A DNA stretch of 64,000 bases from a virus, in the IMG/VR virus record IMGVR_UViG_3300009481_000010, positions 1 to 64,000 of that record; one strand, 5' to 3'. Below the pieces are notes generated by a model that was not told where the DNA came from, made no database searches, and saw only the letters and a list, made by a program, of their open reading frames with translations. How positions within the stretch are numbered: position 1 is the stretch's first letter; each line of letters begins with the position of its first letter. Below are positions 1 to 6,422 of this stretch, piece after piece. A program made the translations under genes and the position numbers.

Positions 1-357
1 GAAGACGGTTTAGATGGTCTTCATGGTAATGATGCCGACTGTAAGTGTGACGGCGATTCTGGATGTAAATGTGAAGATGGGAATTCAGGTCAGCTATCAA
101 TCGATATTGATAAGCTAGCAGCAACTATCGTCAAAAACTTCGGTACTCAACTTAAGGGAGAGGACGGAGAACATGGCGAAGACGGTGTAGATGGTGCCAC
201 AGGCGGCGTAGGACCAGTAGGTCCACCAGGCACAGTCAATGTTATTATTCAAAGAAAGAATGAATCTACGCCTGATGATTCATATAATGACCTTGTATCC
301 GGGTCTACAGTGGTTGTAGAACTTGAGAGATATGAGGTGGTACGTACCTCCAAATAA
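1..357 (+). CDS. Collagen-like repeat protein, C-terminal part (5' end outside window)
   Basis: The open frame enters from the left edge and stops at TAA 355-357 (118 residues visible). It contains Gly-X-Y collagen repeats (GEDGEHGEDGVDGATGG, then GPVGPPG) and an acidic, Cys-containing stretch (DCKCDGDSGCKCEDG). After the repeats comes a non-repetitive C-terminal tail of about 45 residues. Collagen-like repeats are typical of phage tail fibres and other virion appendages, where they trimerise. A structural role is therefore inferred; the fibre type cannot be told because the N-terminus is missing. Confidence 0.75.
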   Translation, partial: EDGLDGLHGNDADCKCDGDSGCKCEDGNSGQLSIDIDKLAATIVKNFGTQLKGEDGEHGEDGVDGATGGVGPVGPPGTVNVIIQRKNESTPDDSYNDLVSGSTVVVELERYEVVRTSK

Positions 358-375
358 TTAAACAGGAGAATTAAA

Positions 376-588
376 ATGGCAGCAAGTGAAAGAGCCGCAG
401 AGGCAATGGAACATGTTATCGTTACTTCTACTCAGGGTCATGCATTCGCAATGGAACAGGGTAGACTAGGTATGCTAGAAGGTAAGGTTGGATACCGTGA
501 AGGTCTTACTCATCGCATTATCGGTGAATCCGGTGGTGGGCAGACACGTTCACAGCAGGCCGCAGGCCAGGGTGGAACACCTACCTAA
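376..588 (+). CDS. Small hypothetical protein, probably virion-associated
   Basis: A 70-residue protein with start ATG 376 preceded by AGGAGAA at good spacing. It is Ala/Gly/Glu-rich with a polar Gly-Gln C-terminus (ESGGGQTRSQQAAGQGG). No recognised domain. It follows the collagen-like gene by 18 nt and lies before a strong terminator, so it is probably the last gene of that transcript. Function unknown. Confidence 0.7.
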   Translation: MAASERAAEAMEHVIVTSTQGHAFAMEQGRLGMLEGKVGYREGLTHRIIGESGGGQTRSQQAAGQGGTPT

Positions 589-617
589 GAAACGGTAAAG
601 TAATATTTACCAGTTTA

Positions 618-646
618 GGGGGGTGGCTTACGCCGCCCCCTTTTTT
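618..646 (+). terminator. Rho-independent terminator
   Basis: A perfect nine-pair stem (GGGGGTGGC with GCCGCCCCC, one G-T pair) with loop TTAC is followed by six T. It lies 30 nt after the preceding stop and closes the structural transcript. Confidence 0.9.
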
Positions 647-667
647 CATATACGAGGATAGGAAAGT

Positions 668-970
668 ATGCCAAGACAAACAATTACACTTAGTAAAGAG
701 GAACATGTAGAAATCCTCTTAGCTGTTGGTGGCCAGAACAAGATGGAAGTGGGGAGTATCTCTCTAATCAAAGATGGTCAGGTAGTAGAGTATGATGAAG
801 TAAGGCTGGAAGTTGAGAATATGAACATGGTTGTTAGGTCTGTACCAGAAGACAACAACGACTACCGTTCTCTACTGGAACAACGTCAAGCGGAATTTCT
901 TAAATACGGATATGACTCCATACACCCGGACAAGGAATGCCCAAAGGATGATGAGGTGGCTCAAGAATGA
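668..970 (+). CDS. Hypothetical protein
   Basis: A 100-residue acidic protein with start ATG 668 after AGGATAGGAAAG, just downstream of the terminator. Its sequence alternates short strands and charged turns; no motif is recognised. Its last codons overlap the next gene (ATGA at 967), indicating translational coupling. Confidence 0.7.
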   Translation: MPRQTITLSKEEHVEILLAVGGQNKMEVGSISLIKDGQVVEYDEVRLEVENMNMVVRSVPEDNNDYRSLLEQRQAEFLKYGYDSIHPDKECPKDDEVAQE

Positions 971-1449
971 AACTAAAAAAGAGAAACATGAGAAACCTGT
1001 TACCCAAATTTGTTCGAAGACAATTGAGGAAGGACTCGGAAACACCTGTTGGTGAGGCCGCAAAACAGAGATTGGATAAGAGTAGCAAGCTTCATACTGG
1101 ATACGAAGCTGCTTTTACTGATGATATGTATAAACTGCTGGACCATGAAAGGAAAACTAACCAGCGTTACCAAGATGAAAAGGTGTTTGGCGTGAAAAAA
1201 GAAGGTCCAACCTCTGATATAGAGGACTCAGACGGCATGATAATTGCTGATGATATAACGAGAACAGAGATCAAGAATGGTGGTGGACTTCTACAGACAG
1301 TAGGGGCGATGGCCGTGGGTGGTGGCATCTTATGGGGTGTATTGCAAGCTATGCAACCTGCCCCCGCAGCACCAGAACCAGCGGCTCCACAGATTGAACT
1401 TCGAGAATTTGACTATAAGGTAGAAACCAAAGTGATTCCGCCTCAATAG
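967..1449 (+). CDS. Predicted membrane protein with one hydrophobic segment
   Basis: A 160-residue protein overlapping the previous stop. The first ~110 residues are basic and polar. A Gly-rich hydrophobic segment follows (LLQTVGAMAVGGGILWGVLQAM, near residues 105-126), then a Pro/Ala-rich linker (PAPAAPEPAAPQ). It ends at TAG 1447-1449, followed by the promoters of the tRNA region. Function unknown; possibly an envelope or virion membrane-contact protein. Confidence 0.65.
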   Translation: MKLKKRNMRNLLPKFVRRQLRKDSETPVGEAAKQRLDKSSKLHTGYEAAFTDDMYKLLDHERKTNQRYQDEKVFGVKKEGPTSDIEDSDGMIIADDITRTEIKNGGGLLQTVGAMAVGGGILWGVLQAMQPAPAAPEPAAPQIELREFDYKVETKVIPPQ

Positions 1450-1488
1450 CAATTCCAGAAAAATTCTGAAAAAGCCGCCGAAAATCGC

Positions 1489-1516
1489 TTGACAAACGGG
1501 CCACTTCGTGTATAAT
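1489..1516 (+). promoter_or_regulatory. Sigma-70-like promoter P1 of tRNA region
   Basis: TTGACA (1489-1494), 16-bp spacer, TATAAT (1511-1516), with TG just before the -10. First of two tandem promoters sharing the upstream word ATCGCTTGACAAA. Confidence 0.85.
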
Positions 1517-1579
1517 ACATGACGTGGAGACGAGAAAAGCGGATCGGCGGATTTTTTTTGGAATCTTCGGAAGAATCGC

Positions 1580-1607
1580 TTGACAAAACGCCGTGATCGA
1601 GTATAAT
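1580..1607 (+). promoter_or_regulatory. Sigma-70-like promoter P2 of tRNA region
   Basis: TTGACA (1580-1585), 16-bp spacer, TATAAT (1602-1607). It starts 15 nt before the first tRNA gene. With P1 it looks like a tandem duplication; between them is only a short spacer containing an unsupported 25-codon frame. Confidence 0.9.
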
Positions 1608-1621
1608 ACAATACATGAGAC

Positions 1622-1711
1622 GGGAGTGAGGCCAAATGGTGCGGCAGCCGTTTTATAAGCGGTTTAGGATCTGATAAATCCGAGAACAGGGTTCGATTCC
1701 CTGCACTCCTA
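1622..1711 (+). tRNA. tRNA with long variable arm, anticodon loop reads UAU
   Basis: Acceptor GGGAGTG/CACTCCT, D stem GCC/GGC, T arm CAGGG-TTCGATT-CCCTG. The anticodon stem GCCGT/GCGGT encloses TTTATAA, giving UAU (codon AUA, Ile). The variable region is 23 nt with a GGAT/ATCC stem, as in class II tRNAs (Leu, Ser, Tyr), which does not match an Ile anticodon. No CCA encoded. Charging identity is uncertain. Confidence 0.8.
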
Positions 1712-1729
1712 CTTACATGGCGTGAGGAT

Positions 1730-1906
1730 ATGAACATGAAATGTGGATATGATGAACCATATATCGGACCATGTAAAAATGAAGCCTTAATTGATGGAGT
1801 TTGTGAAAGGCATCATAGAGAATGCTCCAACAGACTTAGGGACGGTACAAAATGTACCAATATCGCCCATAAAGGATGTACCGAAGCTTCATCAATGGTT
1901 TTATGA
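1730..1906 (+). CDS. Small Cys-rich hypothetical protein
   Basis: A 58-residue ORF, start ATG 1730 after GTGAGGAT. Six cysteines are spread over the protein with an HH pair between them, suggesting metal binding. Located directly after the first tRNA. No family recognised. Confidence 0.5.
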   Translation: MNMKCGYDEPYIGPCKNEALIDGVCERHHRECSNRLRDGTKCTNIAHKGCTEASSMVL

Positions 1907-2427
1907 CCTAAACTTAGAAGCTAGGGTTTTGGTGCATGTTACCGGACTTTACACGAATATTTCGCGATAAGTAGTGTAGAGTTTATATAGAGGATAGCGT
2001 AACCGCTGCTGCTTGCCAAGTCAAAACTAAGGTCATTAACACAACATGGGGTCTCCGCGTATTGTGATATGGAGTGTCGTAAGAATAAACCTTCAGACGT
2101 ATGCAAACAGGATGGTACGGTAACTAAAGATTATCGCTGATAGGTGTAGTCTCAGCCTACCATGAGCTAAGACCGAGTACTGGTTGACTATAGGAATGAG
2201 AGAATAGTTATAAGAAACATACAGAAATCAGAGTAATGTCGGGTTCGAGTCCCGTCTCTATGAACAGCCTGGTTGGGTTACTCAGTATACAGTGTATCAT
2301 AAAAGGTTAGTTCTAGGTATACTGCGACCTTACTCCTAGAAAGTCGCTGCTCTGCACTCTTAAAGAAAGAAGTCACTGACTTTGCAACTAGATTGAGCAG
2401 AAACGCCAACAAGGTTATACTTCTATA
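1907..2427 (+). other. 521-nt non-coding stretch with tRNA-like 3' element
   Basis: No supported ORF. A T-arm-like hairpin (CGGG-TTCGAGT-CCCG) followed by CTCTATGA ends at 2263. Its only good 7-nt acceptor partner is TATAGAG at 1986-1992, which would make a 278-nt RNA. The 5' part lacks a standard D arm and lacks the GGATTCGAC-type start of tmRNA. The rest (2264-2427) has several short inverted repeats. It may hold an interrupted or degenerate tRNA or an unknown structured RNA; an intron core was not recognisable by eye. Confidence 0.35.
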
Positions 2428-2496
2428 GGGCTTGTCTACAGGGGTAGGAACTTCCCTTGCACGGAAGTTTTTAGGTTTCGAGTACCTACAGGTCCA
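2428..2496 (+). tRNA. tRNA-Ala(UGC), reduced D arm
   Basis: Acceptor GGGCTTG/CAGGTCC, anticodon stem CTTCC/GGAAG with loop CTTGCAC (UGC), T arm TAGGT-TTCGAGT-ACCTA. The D arm is only about 13 nt (CTA/TAG stem), so the gene is 69 nt long. No CCA encoded. Confidence 0.6.
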
Positions 2497-2499
2497 CTC

Positions 2500-2751
2500 A
2501 TGTTTAAGCTAGGATGTGCTAACGTCTAGTCCCGATAGGTACGAGCAGATACAGAGGACAGCGGGTAAAGCCTCTGACTAGCGGGCGGTTTAGCGACCGC
2601 CATAAAACAGTATGAAGTATTCCAATATCCAAGCAATATAGCTAGTGCTGGGTGGCGGGTTGCTTCATACGGCGGTAGGTTCGATTCCATAATTCCTTGG
2701 TAGAGGTGCCGCCAACTACAATTTTGTGAGTGGTGATAGTCACCACGACAC
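2500..2751 (+). other. Non-coding stretch with degenerate tRNA-like sequence
   Basis: No supported ORF. At 2629-2701 CCAAGCA can pair with TCCTTGG (one mismatch) around a TTCGATT T-loop, but the T stem and anticodon stem do not form, so this is at best a decayed tRNA. A separate strong hairpin (GGCGGT/ACCGCC) lies at about 2584-2602. Confidence 0.35.
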
Positions 2752-2823
2752 TCCGCGATGGTTCTAATGGTATGACACTTCTTTGGTAGAGAAGAGATCC
2801 GAGTTCGATTCTCGGTTGCGGAT
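2752..2823 (+). tRNA. tRNA-Thr(GGU)
   Basis: Acceptor TCCGCGA/TTGCGGA, D loop TAATGGTAT, anticodon stem CTTCT/AGAAG with loop TTGGTAG (GGU), T loop TTCGATT. Class I size. No CCA encoded. Confidence 0.9.
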
Positions 2824-2830
2824 TTTACAT

Positions 2831-2902
2831 GCTCTTGTGGTATAATGGCTATTACGTTTCGTTGCCAACGAAGAAATCTCGGTTCGATTCCGTGCTGGAG
2901 CA
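2831..2902 (+). tRNA. tRNA-Gly(GCC)
   Basis: Anticodon stem TTTCG/CGAAG with loop TTGCCAA (GCC). Acceptor GCTCTTG/CTGGAGC has one T-T mismatch, and the T stem CTCGG/CCGTG has a T-T at position 50-64, a mismatch also seen in the Gly(UCC) gene at 12478. Eight nt from the preceding Thr tRNA. Confidence 0.85.
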
Positions 2903-2907
2903 CTCTC

Positions 2908-3153
2908 ATGAAAATCGTTTGGGACTTAGAAGAATACGAAATCAGTAAGGACTTTTACGGAGGTCCGCTTACTGATATACAAGAATTGGACAAAACAAAA
3001 TTCCCTGTTATTGTCTATGAATAATTTGTAGACTGGGGTGTTGCTGGTGATGGGTACAGAACATGTATTCATGAGATTCCAAGAGAATGGACTATTGACA
3101 ACTATTATGCAGACGCATACTTTCATGGTTACAAGGCGGCTCATTCAGGATAG
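2908..3153 (+). pseudogene. Small ORF interrupted by an in-frame TAA codon
   Basis: From ATG 2908 the frame gives 38 sensible residues (start MKIVWDLEEYEI), then TAA at 3022-3024, then 42 more codon-like residues in the same frame (FVDWGVAGDGYRTCIHEIP...) to TAG 3151. Composition is the same on both sides and no start codon follows the TAA closely. Either a recent nonsense mutation or a read-through gene. No tRNA with anticodon UUA was found in the window, so pseudogene is the default. Confidence 0.5.
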
Positions 3154-3224
3154 CGTGAGGAACGAACGTGAAGCCTATTTGGTTACTAGGAAAAGCAATC
3201 TTTGGTGAAGACTAGGGAACCGAA

Positions 3225-3518
3225 ATGGATCAACACAGTAGGGACAGTGCAGTATATTGGGATAAAGACGGTTTCTATACCGTATGGTGGGAAGAGACCG
3301 GAAATAATGATATCCCACATAAAGAGTATATCTACTGTCCTGAAAATCGCAATCGTTTGTCCTTTGCTGAAGAGAATGAGCGTATTAGGGCAACTAAGGG
3401 ACTACAGATCCAAGATCTGAGAGATTGGCTGAATGATAGGATTGATGGAGCTACCAGTGCTGGTCACGATTTCGCTTTTTGCTTAGTTTTGAAAAAACTG
3501 GACGAGTTAGGACTATAG
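3225..3518 (+). CDS. Hypothetical protein
   Basis: 97 residues, start ATG 3225. Aromatic-rich N-terminus (YWDKDGFYTVWWEE) followed by an alpha-helical, charged C-terminal half. No recognised family. Ends at TAG 3516-3518; the same frame stays open for 25 codons to the TAA inside the next promoter, so amber readthrough would extend it. Confidence 0.6.
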   Translation: MDQHSRDSAVYWDKDGFYTVWWEETGNNDIPHKEYIYCPENRNRLSFAEENERIRATKGLQIQDLRDWLNDRIDGATSAGHDFAFCLVLKKLDELGL

Positions 3519-3591
3519 CCCTTCGGGCAACAATTTTCCGCAAAATGGAAAAAGATTAAAGATTTTAGTCTGATTTTAACCGTTACTGGTG

Positions 3592-3597
3592 TATAAT
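3592..3597 (+). promoter_or_regulatory. Extended -10 promoter of HNH gene
   Basis: TGGTGTATAATACAC centred on TATAAT 3592-3597, 17 nt before the HNH start codon; -35 is weak. The leader (TGTATAATAC then ACTGGAGGTG) is nearly identical to that of the LAGLIDADG gene at 34444. Confidence 0.7.
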
Positions 3598-3613
3598 ACA
3601 CTGGAGGTGAGCT

Positions 3614-4129
3614 ATGAAGACTAAACAGTGCCGCAATTGCGGAGAGACGAAGTCGTTGGACGACTTTCACAAAGACGGTAAGAAATCTAGTAAAGACGGT
3701 AGGCATTCGTATTGCAAAACATGCTCTATTGAGAAAGCTAAGGCCGCATACAGAAGACAAACCCCAGAGCGTAAAGCTGAATTAAAACAACAGGCCCTAG
3801 AAAAGAAAAGGGCGATGTATGAAATCTGTAATACAATAAAAGATAAACATGGATGTCAAAAGTGTCCAGAGAAAGATCCTTGTTGCTTAGACTTCCATCA
3901 TCTTGACCCATCAGATAAAGACAAAGAAGTATCTTGGCTCGCAGCCCACAAAAACTATCAAAGGATGATTGACGAAATCAATAAATGTGTAGTAGTATGT
4001 ACAAACTGTCACCGAAAGATTCATGCTGGAAAGCTAAACACTGAGGGTCTTCTTCCCTGTGAGGAAGAGTACGATCCCAAGTGGATGGTACATAAACGAC
4101 GCCCTCATGGTGTAACGGGTAGCACATGA
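3614..4129 (+). CDS. HNH homing-type endonuclease, Zn-finger fused (copy 1)
   Basis: 171 residues, SD GGAGGTG before ATG 3614. N-terminal CxxC...CxxC finger (CRNCGETKS to CKTC, residues ~6-35), then the HNH core: CQKCPEKDPCCLDFHHLDP and CVVVCTNCHRKIHAG, with structural Cys pairs and FHH/NCH catalytic signatures. A free-standing endonuclease that would cut DNA at or near this locus. Its last ten codons are read from the 5' part of the overlapping tRNA-Lys gene, suggesting the gene reached its place by insertion beside a tRNA. Own promoter. Confidence 0.9.
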   Translation: MKTKQCRNCGETKSLDDFHKDGKKSSKDGRHSYCKTCSIEKAKAAYRRQTPERKAELKQQALEKKRAMYEICNTIKDKHGCQKCPEKDPCCLDFHHLDPSDKDKEVSWLAAHKNYQRMIDEINKCVVVCTNCHRKIHAGKLNTEGLLPCEEEYDPKWMVHKRRPHGVTGST

Positions 4130-4172
4130 TGCTTTTAACATTTCGGACGGGGTTCGAGTCCTCGTGGGGGTA
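4101..4172 (+). tRNA. tRNA-Lys(UUU)
   Basis: Acceptor GCCCTCA/TGGGGGT, D arm GTGT-AACGGGT, loop CTTTTAA (UUU), T arm with TTCGAGT. The anticodon stem TGATG/CATTT has one mismatch and wobble pairs. Its first 29 nt overlap the end of the HNH gene. Paralogue of the tRNA at 4272. Confidence 0.85.
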
Positions 4173-4180
4173 CTTTCAGT

Positions 4181-4231
4181 ATGATATACTTAATGATTTG
4201 GCTTGTAGGAATGCTAATAACACTTGGCTAA
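4181..4231 (+). CDS. Possible 16-residue hydrophobic peptide
   Basis: ATG 4181 to TAA 4229, giving MIYLMIWLVGMLITLG, wholly hydrophobic. Lies between the two Lys tRNAs with no clear ribosome-binding site. Reported only because the sequence resembles a membrane peptide; may be noise. Confidence 0.2.
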   Translation: MIYLMIWLVGMLITLG

Positions 4232-4271
4232 GATGAATGATTCACTAAAATAACGCCCATATGGGCGACAT

Positions 4272-4342
4272 GCCTTCATGGTGTAACGGGTAACACTCAC
4301 GCTCTTAACGTGACATTCCGGGTTCGAGTCCTGGTGAGGGTA
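4272..4342 (+). tRNA. tRNA-Lys(CUU)
   Basis: Acceptor GCCTTCA/TGAGGGT, anticodon stem TCACG/CGTGA with loop CTCTTAA (CUU), T loop TTCGAGT. Very similar to tRNA-Lys(UUU) at 4101, so the pair arose by duplication. Confidence 0.92.
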
Positions 4343-4347
4343 CTTCA

Positions 4348-4563
4348 ATGACAGATAAAGAGTTAATTTGGAAAAAACTCAAGCATGACGTAGGCTCTTT
4401 TCATGACTGTGTATATGAGGTCAATCAGGTTTCACATACGGACGACGAACTAAGAGACATCTTTCTCTCGTTACCAGACGACATGATAGGCACAGCATAT
4501 TCATGGGGACTATCAGATACGGTCTTTAGAGATTCGGTTTATGTTTACCTGAGAGAAGGATAA
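4348..4563 (+). CDS. Hypothetical protein
   Basis: 71 residues, ATG 4348 only six nt after tRNA-Lys(CUU), so it would share the tRNA transcript. Acidic, mixed alpha/beta (MTDKELIWKKLKHDVGSFHD). No recognised domain; no strong SD. Confidence 0.6.
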   Translation: MTDKELIWKKLKHDVGSFHDCVYEVNQVSHTDDELRDIFLSLPDDMIGTAYSWGLSDTVFRDSVYVYLREG

Positions 4564-4566
4564 GTA

Positions 4567-4839
4567 ATGGTTGCTAAGAACTACCAGTGGATAACAGAAG
4601 CTAAGATACCTGAAGGTACTCCTACGCGATCATACTACGGTCCCCACTTATGGGCCGCACTTAAGTGTCTTGATGATGGCTATGAGAATAATGCTGCCAG
4701 TTGGATATGGCGTGATGAAGCAGAACTTCATAGAGATTTTAAGCCCGTGGCAGGATCTCTGAGAAGCATAGAGAACGGTATTGAGTACGTGGACTTGGCT
4801 GATATCAATTATGAAGGGGTAGACGGCGATGGCATTTGA
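4567..4839 (+). CDS. Hypothetical protein
   Basis: 90 residues, ATG 4567 after AAGGATAAGTA. Contains WAALKCLDDGYENNAASWIW; no known family. Overlaps the next gene by 11 nt, implying coupled translation. Confidence 0.65.
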   Translation: MVAKNYQWITEAKIPEGTPTRSYYGPHLWAALKCLDDGYENNAASWIWRDEAELHRDFKPVAGSLRSIENGIEYVDLADINYEGVDGDGI

Positions 4840-5089
4840 ACCAGATTATCCAGATTATCCAGAACTTAGAGAACCAGAACACCTTAAGACTATTGCTGAC
4901 CTTAAAAGTCAAGTAGATGAACTTGAGGATGCACTCCAGGATATGGAGTATGATCTTGAGGATGCTCAGCGTCAGTATGAGTACCAGGAAGATCGCTGTT
5001 ACGAACTAGAAGACAGAGTAGAAGAACTGGAACAAGAAGTTTCAGAATTGCACGACGAACTGGATAATTTCGAGCAACTGAGCAAATAA
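4829..5089 (+). CDS. Coiled-coil hypothetical protein
   Basis: 86 residues. After a short Pro/Asp/Tyr-rich N-terminus (DYPDYPELREPEH) nearly the whole protein is a heptad-rich Glu/Leu coiled coil (LKSQVDELEDALQDMEYDLE and on). Such short coiled coils usually oligomerise; partner unknown. Last gene before a tRNA promoter. Confidence 0.65.
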   Translation: MAFEPDYPDYPELREPEHLKTIADLKSQVDELEDALQDMEYDLEDAQRQYEYQEDRCYELEDRVEELEQEVSELHDELDNFEQLSK

Positions 5090-5132
5090 GTCGCTGAACG
5101 ACGGAAATTTGCGAAAACCGGCGAAAAATCGC

Positions 5133-5160
5133 TTGACAAAAGCCAAATGTCGTGTATAAT
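5133..5160 (+). promoter_or_regulatory. Sigma-70-like promoter for tRNA cluster
   Basis: TTGACA 5133-5138, 16-bp spacer, TGTATAAT with -10 at 5155-5160. It shares ATCGCTTGACAAA with the 1489 and 1580 promoters and lies 18 nt upstream of the next tRNA. Confidence 0.92.
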
Positions 5161-5178
5161 AGTAGTAGAGTAATATAT

Positions 5179-5250
5179 GCCGGGGTAGCTCCAATTAGAG
5201 CACTCCCCTTCGAGGAGAGGTTGTAGGTTCAAGTCCTACCCCCGGCACCA
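5179..5250 (+). tRNA. tRNA, anticodon UCG (Arg) or UUC (Glu)
   Basis: Acceptor GCCGGGG/CCCCGGC is perfect, T arm GTAGG-TTCAAGT-CCTAC, encoded CCA end. The anticodon arm can be drawn with loop CTTCGAG (UCG, stem with one C-A mismatch) or CCTTCGA (UUC, four-pair stem). D loop lacks the GG pair. Identity left open. Confidence 0.8.
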
Positions 5251-5274
5251 CATAACGGCTAACGCTGTTCACAT

Positions 5275-5348
5275 AGCTAGTGGCGAATAGGGTTATTCAA
5301 CTGATTTCATAAGTCAGTGCTTTACAGGTTCGACTCCTGCATTAGCTA
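5275..5348 (+). tRNA. tRNA-Met(CAU) or Ile2
   Basis: Acceptor AGCTAGT/ATTAGCT, anticodon stem CTGAT/GTCAG with loop TTCATAA (CAU), T loop TTCGACT. CAU may be Met or, if C34 is lysidinylated, Ile for AUA. D arm is irregular. Confidence 0.8.
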
Positions 5349-5374
5349 CTTTCTAACGAAAGTTAGATAAATAC

Positions 5375-5449
5375 GGGCGTGTAGATCCTAGCGGCTATGG
5401 AGCTTCTTTTACACGGAAGAGTACGTGGGTTCGAGTCCCACCTCGCCCA
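5375..5449 (+). tRNA. tRNA-Val(UAC)
   Basis: Acceptor GGGCGTG/CTCGCCC with one T-T mismatch, anticodon stem CTTCT/GGAAG with loop TTTACAC (UAC), T arm GTGGG-TTCGAGT-CCCAC. Confidence 0.85.
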
Positions 5450-5462
5450 CTTGGAAAAGATA

Positions 5463-5645
5463 ATGTCAGATCTAACAGATAAAACTTTAGAATGGGCAGA
5501 GTTCATTCTAGACAAATATAAGAACAACGACTCTCTAACTCAGATATTTATTAAGGGGCCGTTTGCGGGAATGTCACAAAGGGAAGTTGTGGGTTTGGCG
5601 AAAAGATTCATCGAATCTGATGAAAAATACCCAGTAAACCCTTGA
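5463..5645 (+). CDS. Hypothetical protein
   Basis: 60 residues. Start ATG 5463 (MSDLTDKTLEWAEF) is chosen because GGAAAAG lies just upstream and any earlier in-frame start would fall inside tRNA-Val. Helical; no known family. Its TGA is part of the -35 of the next promoter. Confidence 0.6.
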   Translation: MSDLTDKTLEWAEFILDKYKNNDSLTQIFIKGPFAGMSQREVVGLAKRFIESDEKYPVNP

Positions 5646-5669
5646 CAGTGAGCGAATCGCTGTTACAAT
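5642..5669 (+). promoter_or_regulatory. Sigma-70-like promoter
   Basis: TTGACA 5642-5647, 16-bp spacer, TACAAT 5664-5669. It overlaps the stop of the preceding ORF and would transcribe the following structured stretch and tRNAs. Confidence 0.85.
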
Positions 5670-5820
5670 AGAACAAGACGTGCAAGGGTCGAACGACCTT
5701 CTGAGAGTGCTACTCTTTACAAGAGAAAGCTGCATAGTAAAGTAGTAGGTGACTGGCAGTAGAATAGTGGACCGTACATCCATGTTGACTACCTTATAGG
5801 ATTCCTACCCGTTTTTTAAT
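5670..5820 (+). other. Leader-like non-coding stretch
   Basis: No ORF supported. It starts near the predicted transcription start with a small hairpin (AGGGTCG-AA-CGACCTT) and ends with a T-rich tract (GTTTTTTAA at about 5809-5817) before the next tRNA. Function not evident. Confidence 0.3.
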
Positions 5821-5910
5821 GCCGCCGTGATGAGGATAATGGCTTTCCTTAGTAGTCTCATAAGCTACCCCCTGGAAACAGGGATGTGGGTTCGATTCCC
5901 GCCTCGGCCA
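5821..5910 (+). tRNA. tRNA with long variable arm, anticodon CAU
   Basis: D arm AGGA-TAATGGCTT-TCCT, anticodon stem GTAGT/GCTAC with loop CTCATAA (CAU), a 17-nt variable region folding as CCCTG-GAAA-CAGGG, T arm GTGGG-TTCGATT-CCCGC. The acceptor is poor: GCCGTG pairs imperfectly with CTCGGC, so the exact 5' end is uncertain. CAU with a class II variable arm is atypical. May be defective. Confidence 0.6.
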
Positions 5911-5936
5911 CTCGAAGTCTTTGACTTCTCGATTAT

Positions 5937-6005
5937 CCGCTGTTCGTCTAAACAAGATCCCTGGTACACGAGGAGATAGGGGTTCAAATCCCTTACAGCG
6001 GCCCA
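5937..6005 (+). tRNA. Short tRNA-like gene with perfect acceptor, anticodon unclear
   Basis: Perfect seven-pair acceptor CCGCTGT/ACAGCGG and encoded CCA. T arm AGGGG-TTCAAAT-CCCTT. Only 66 nt before CCA, about seven short, mainly in the anticodon/variable part; candidate anticodon hairpin CCT-GGTACACG-AGG. GUA or UAC are possible readings but neither has U33. Possibly a minimal or inactive tRNA. Confidence 0.5.
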
Positions 6006-6011
6006 CACACT

Positions 6012-6422
6012 ATGCCAAAGCAGTGTTCAAGATGTAAAGAAGTGAAGCTCACTTCTCAATTCAACAAAAATAAGACTAAGAAGGACGGTTTCCAATATTA
6101 TTGCAAGACTTGTCAGGCTGCTGGTACAAAAAAGCATTATGAGGCAACTAAATCAGTTTATATTCAGAATGCGGCAAAACGTAAAATTGAAATGAAAGAC
6201 TGGTTTGAGAACTTAAAGTCTGGGTTAAAATGTAAAAACTGCCCAGAAAATCATCCAGCATGTCTTCAGTTTCATCATAGAGATCCATCCCAAAAAGATC
6301 TAGCAATTTCATCAGCGATGCAAAGTGGTTGGGGGAAGAAGCGAATCTTAGAAGAAATAGATAAGTGTGATGTATTGTGTGCAAACTGCCACTTTAAGCA
6401 TCACTACAATGAACGCCACTAG
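6012..6422 (+). CDS. HNH homing-type endonuclease, Zn-finger fused (copy 2)
   Basis: 136 residues, a shorter relative of the gene at 3614. N-terminal finger (CSRCKEVKLTSQF to CKTC), then CKNCPENHPACLQFHHRDP and CDVLCANCHFKHH, the HNH core. Start ATG 6012 lies just after the CCA of the short tRNA, and the stop TAG 6420-6422 lies inside tRNA-Trp, so the gene sits exactly between two tRNAs. No own promoter seen. Confidence 0.88.
   Translation: MPKQCSRCKEVKLTSQFNKNKTKKDGFQYYCKTCQAAGTKKHYEATKSVYIQNAAKRKIEMKDWFENLKSGLKCKNCPENHPACLQFHHRDPSQKDLAISSAMQSGWGKKRILEEIDKCDVLCANCHFKHHYNERH

Noticed and set aside
1622-1711. Ochre suppressor tRNA (UUA) that could explain the TAA in the gene at 2908
   Set aside because: The seven-nt loop TTTATAA centres on UAU with U33 in place; reading UUA would need a shifted stem that does not pair.
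1986-2263. Second tmRNA
   Set aside because: No GGATTCGAC-type 5' motif, no ATAG-GCA resume context and no tag frame ending in AA; only a T arm and a possible distant acceptor pairing.
1907-2427. Group I intron in a tRNA
   Set aside because: I could not identify a P7/P3-type core or conserved guanosine-binding segment by eye; not enough support.
5397-5645. Longer version of the ORF ending at 5645
   Set aside because: The upstream start lies within tRNA-Val; ATG 5463 has a proper SD.
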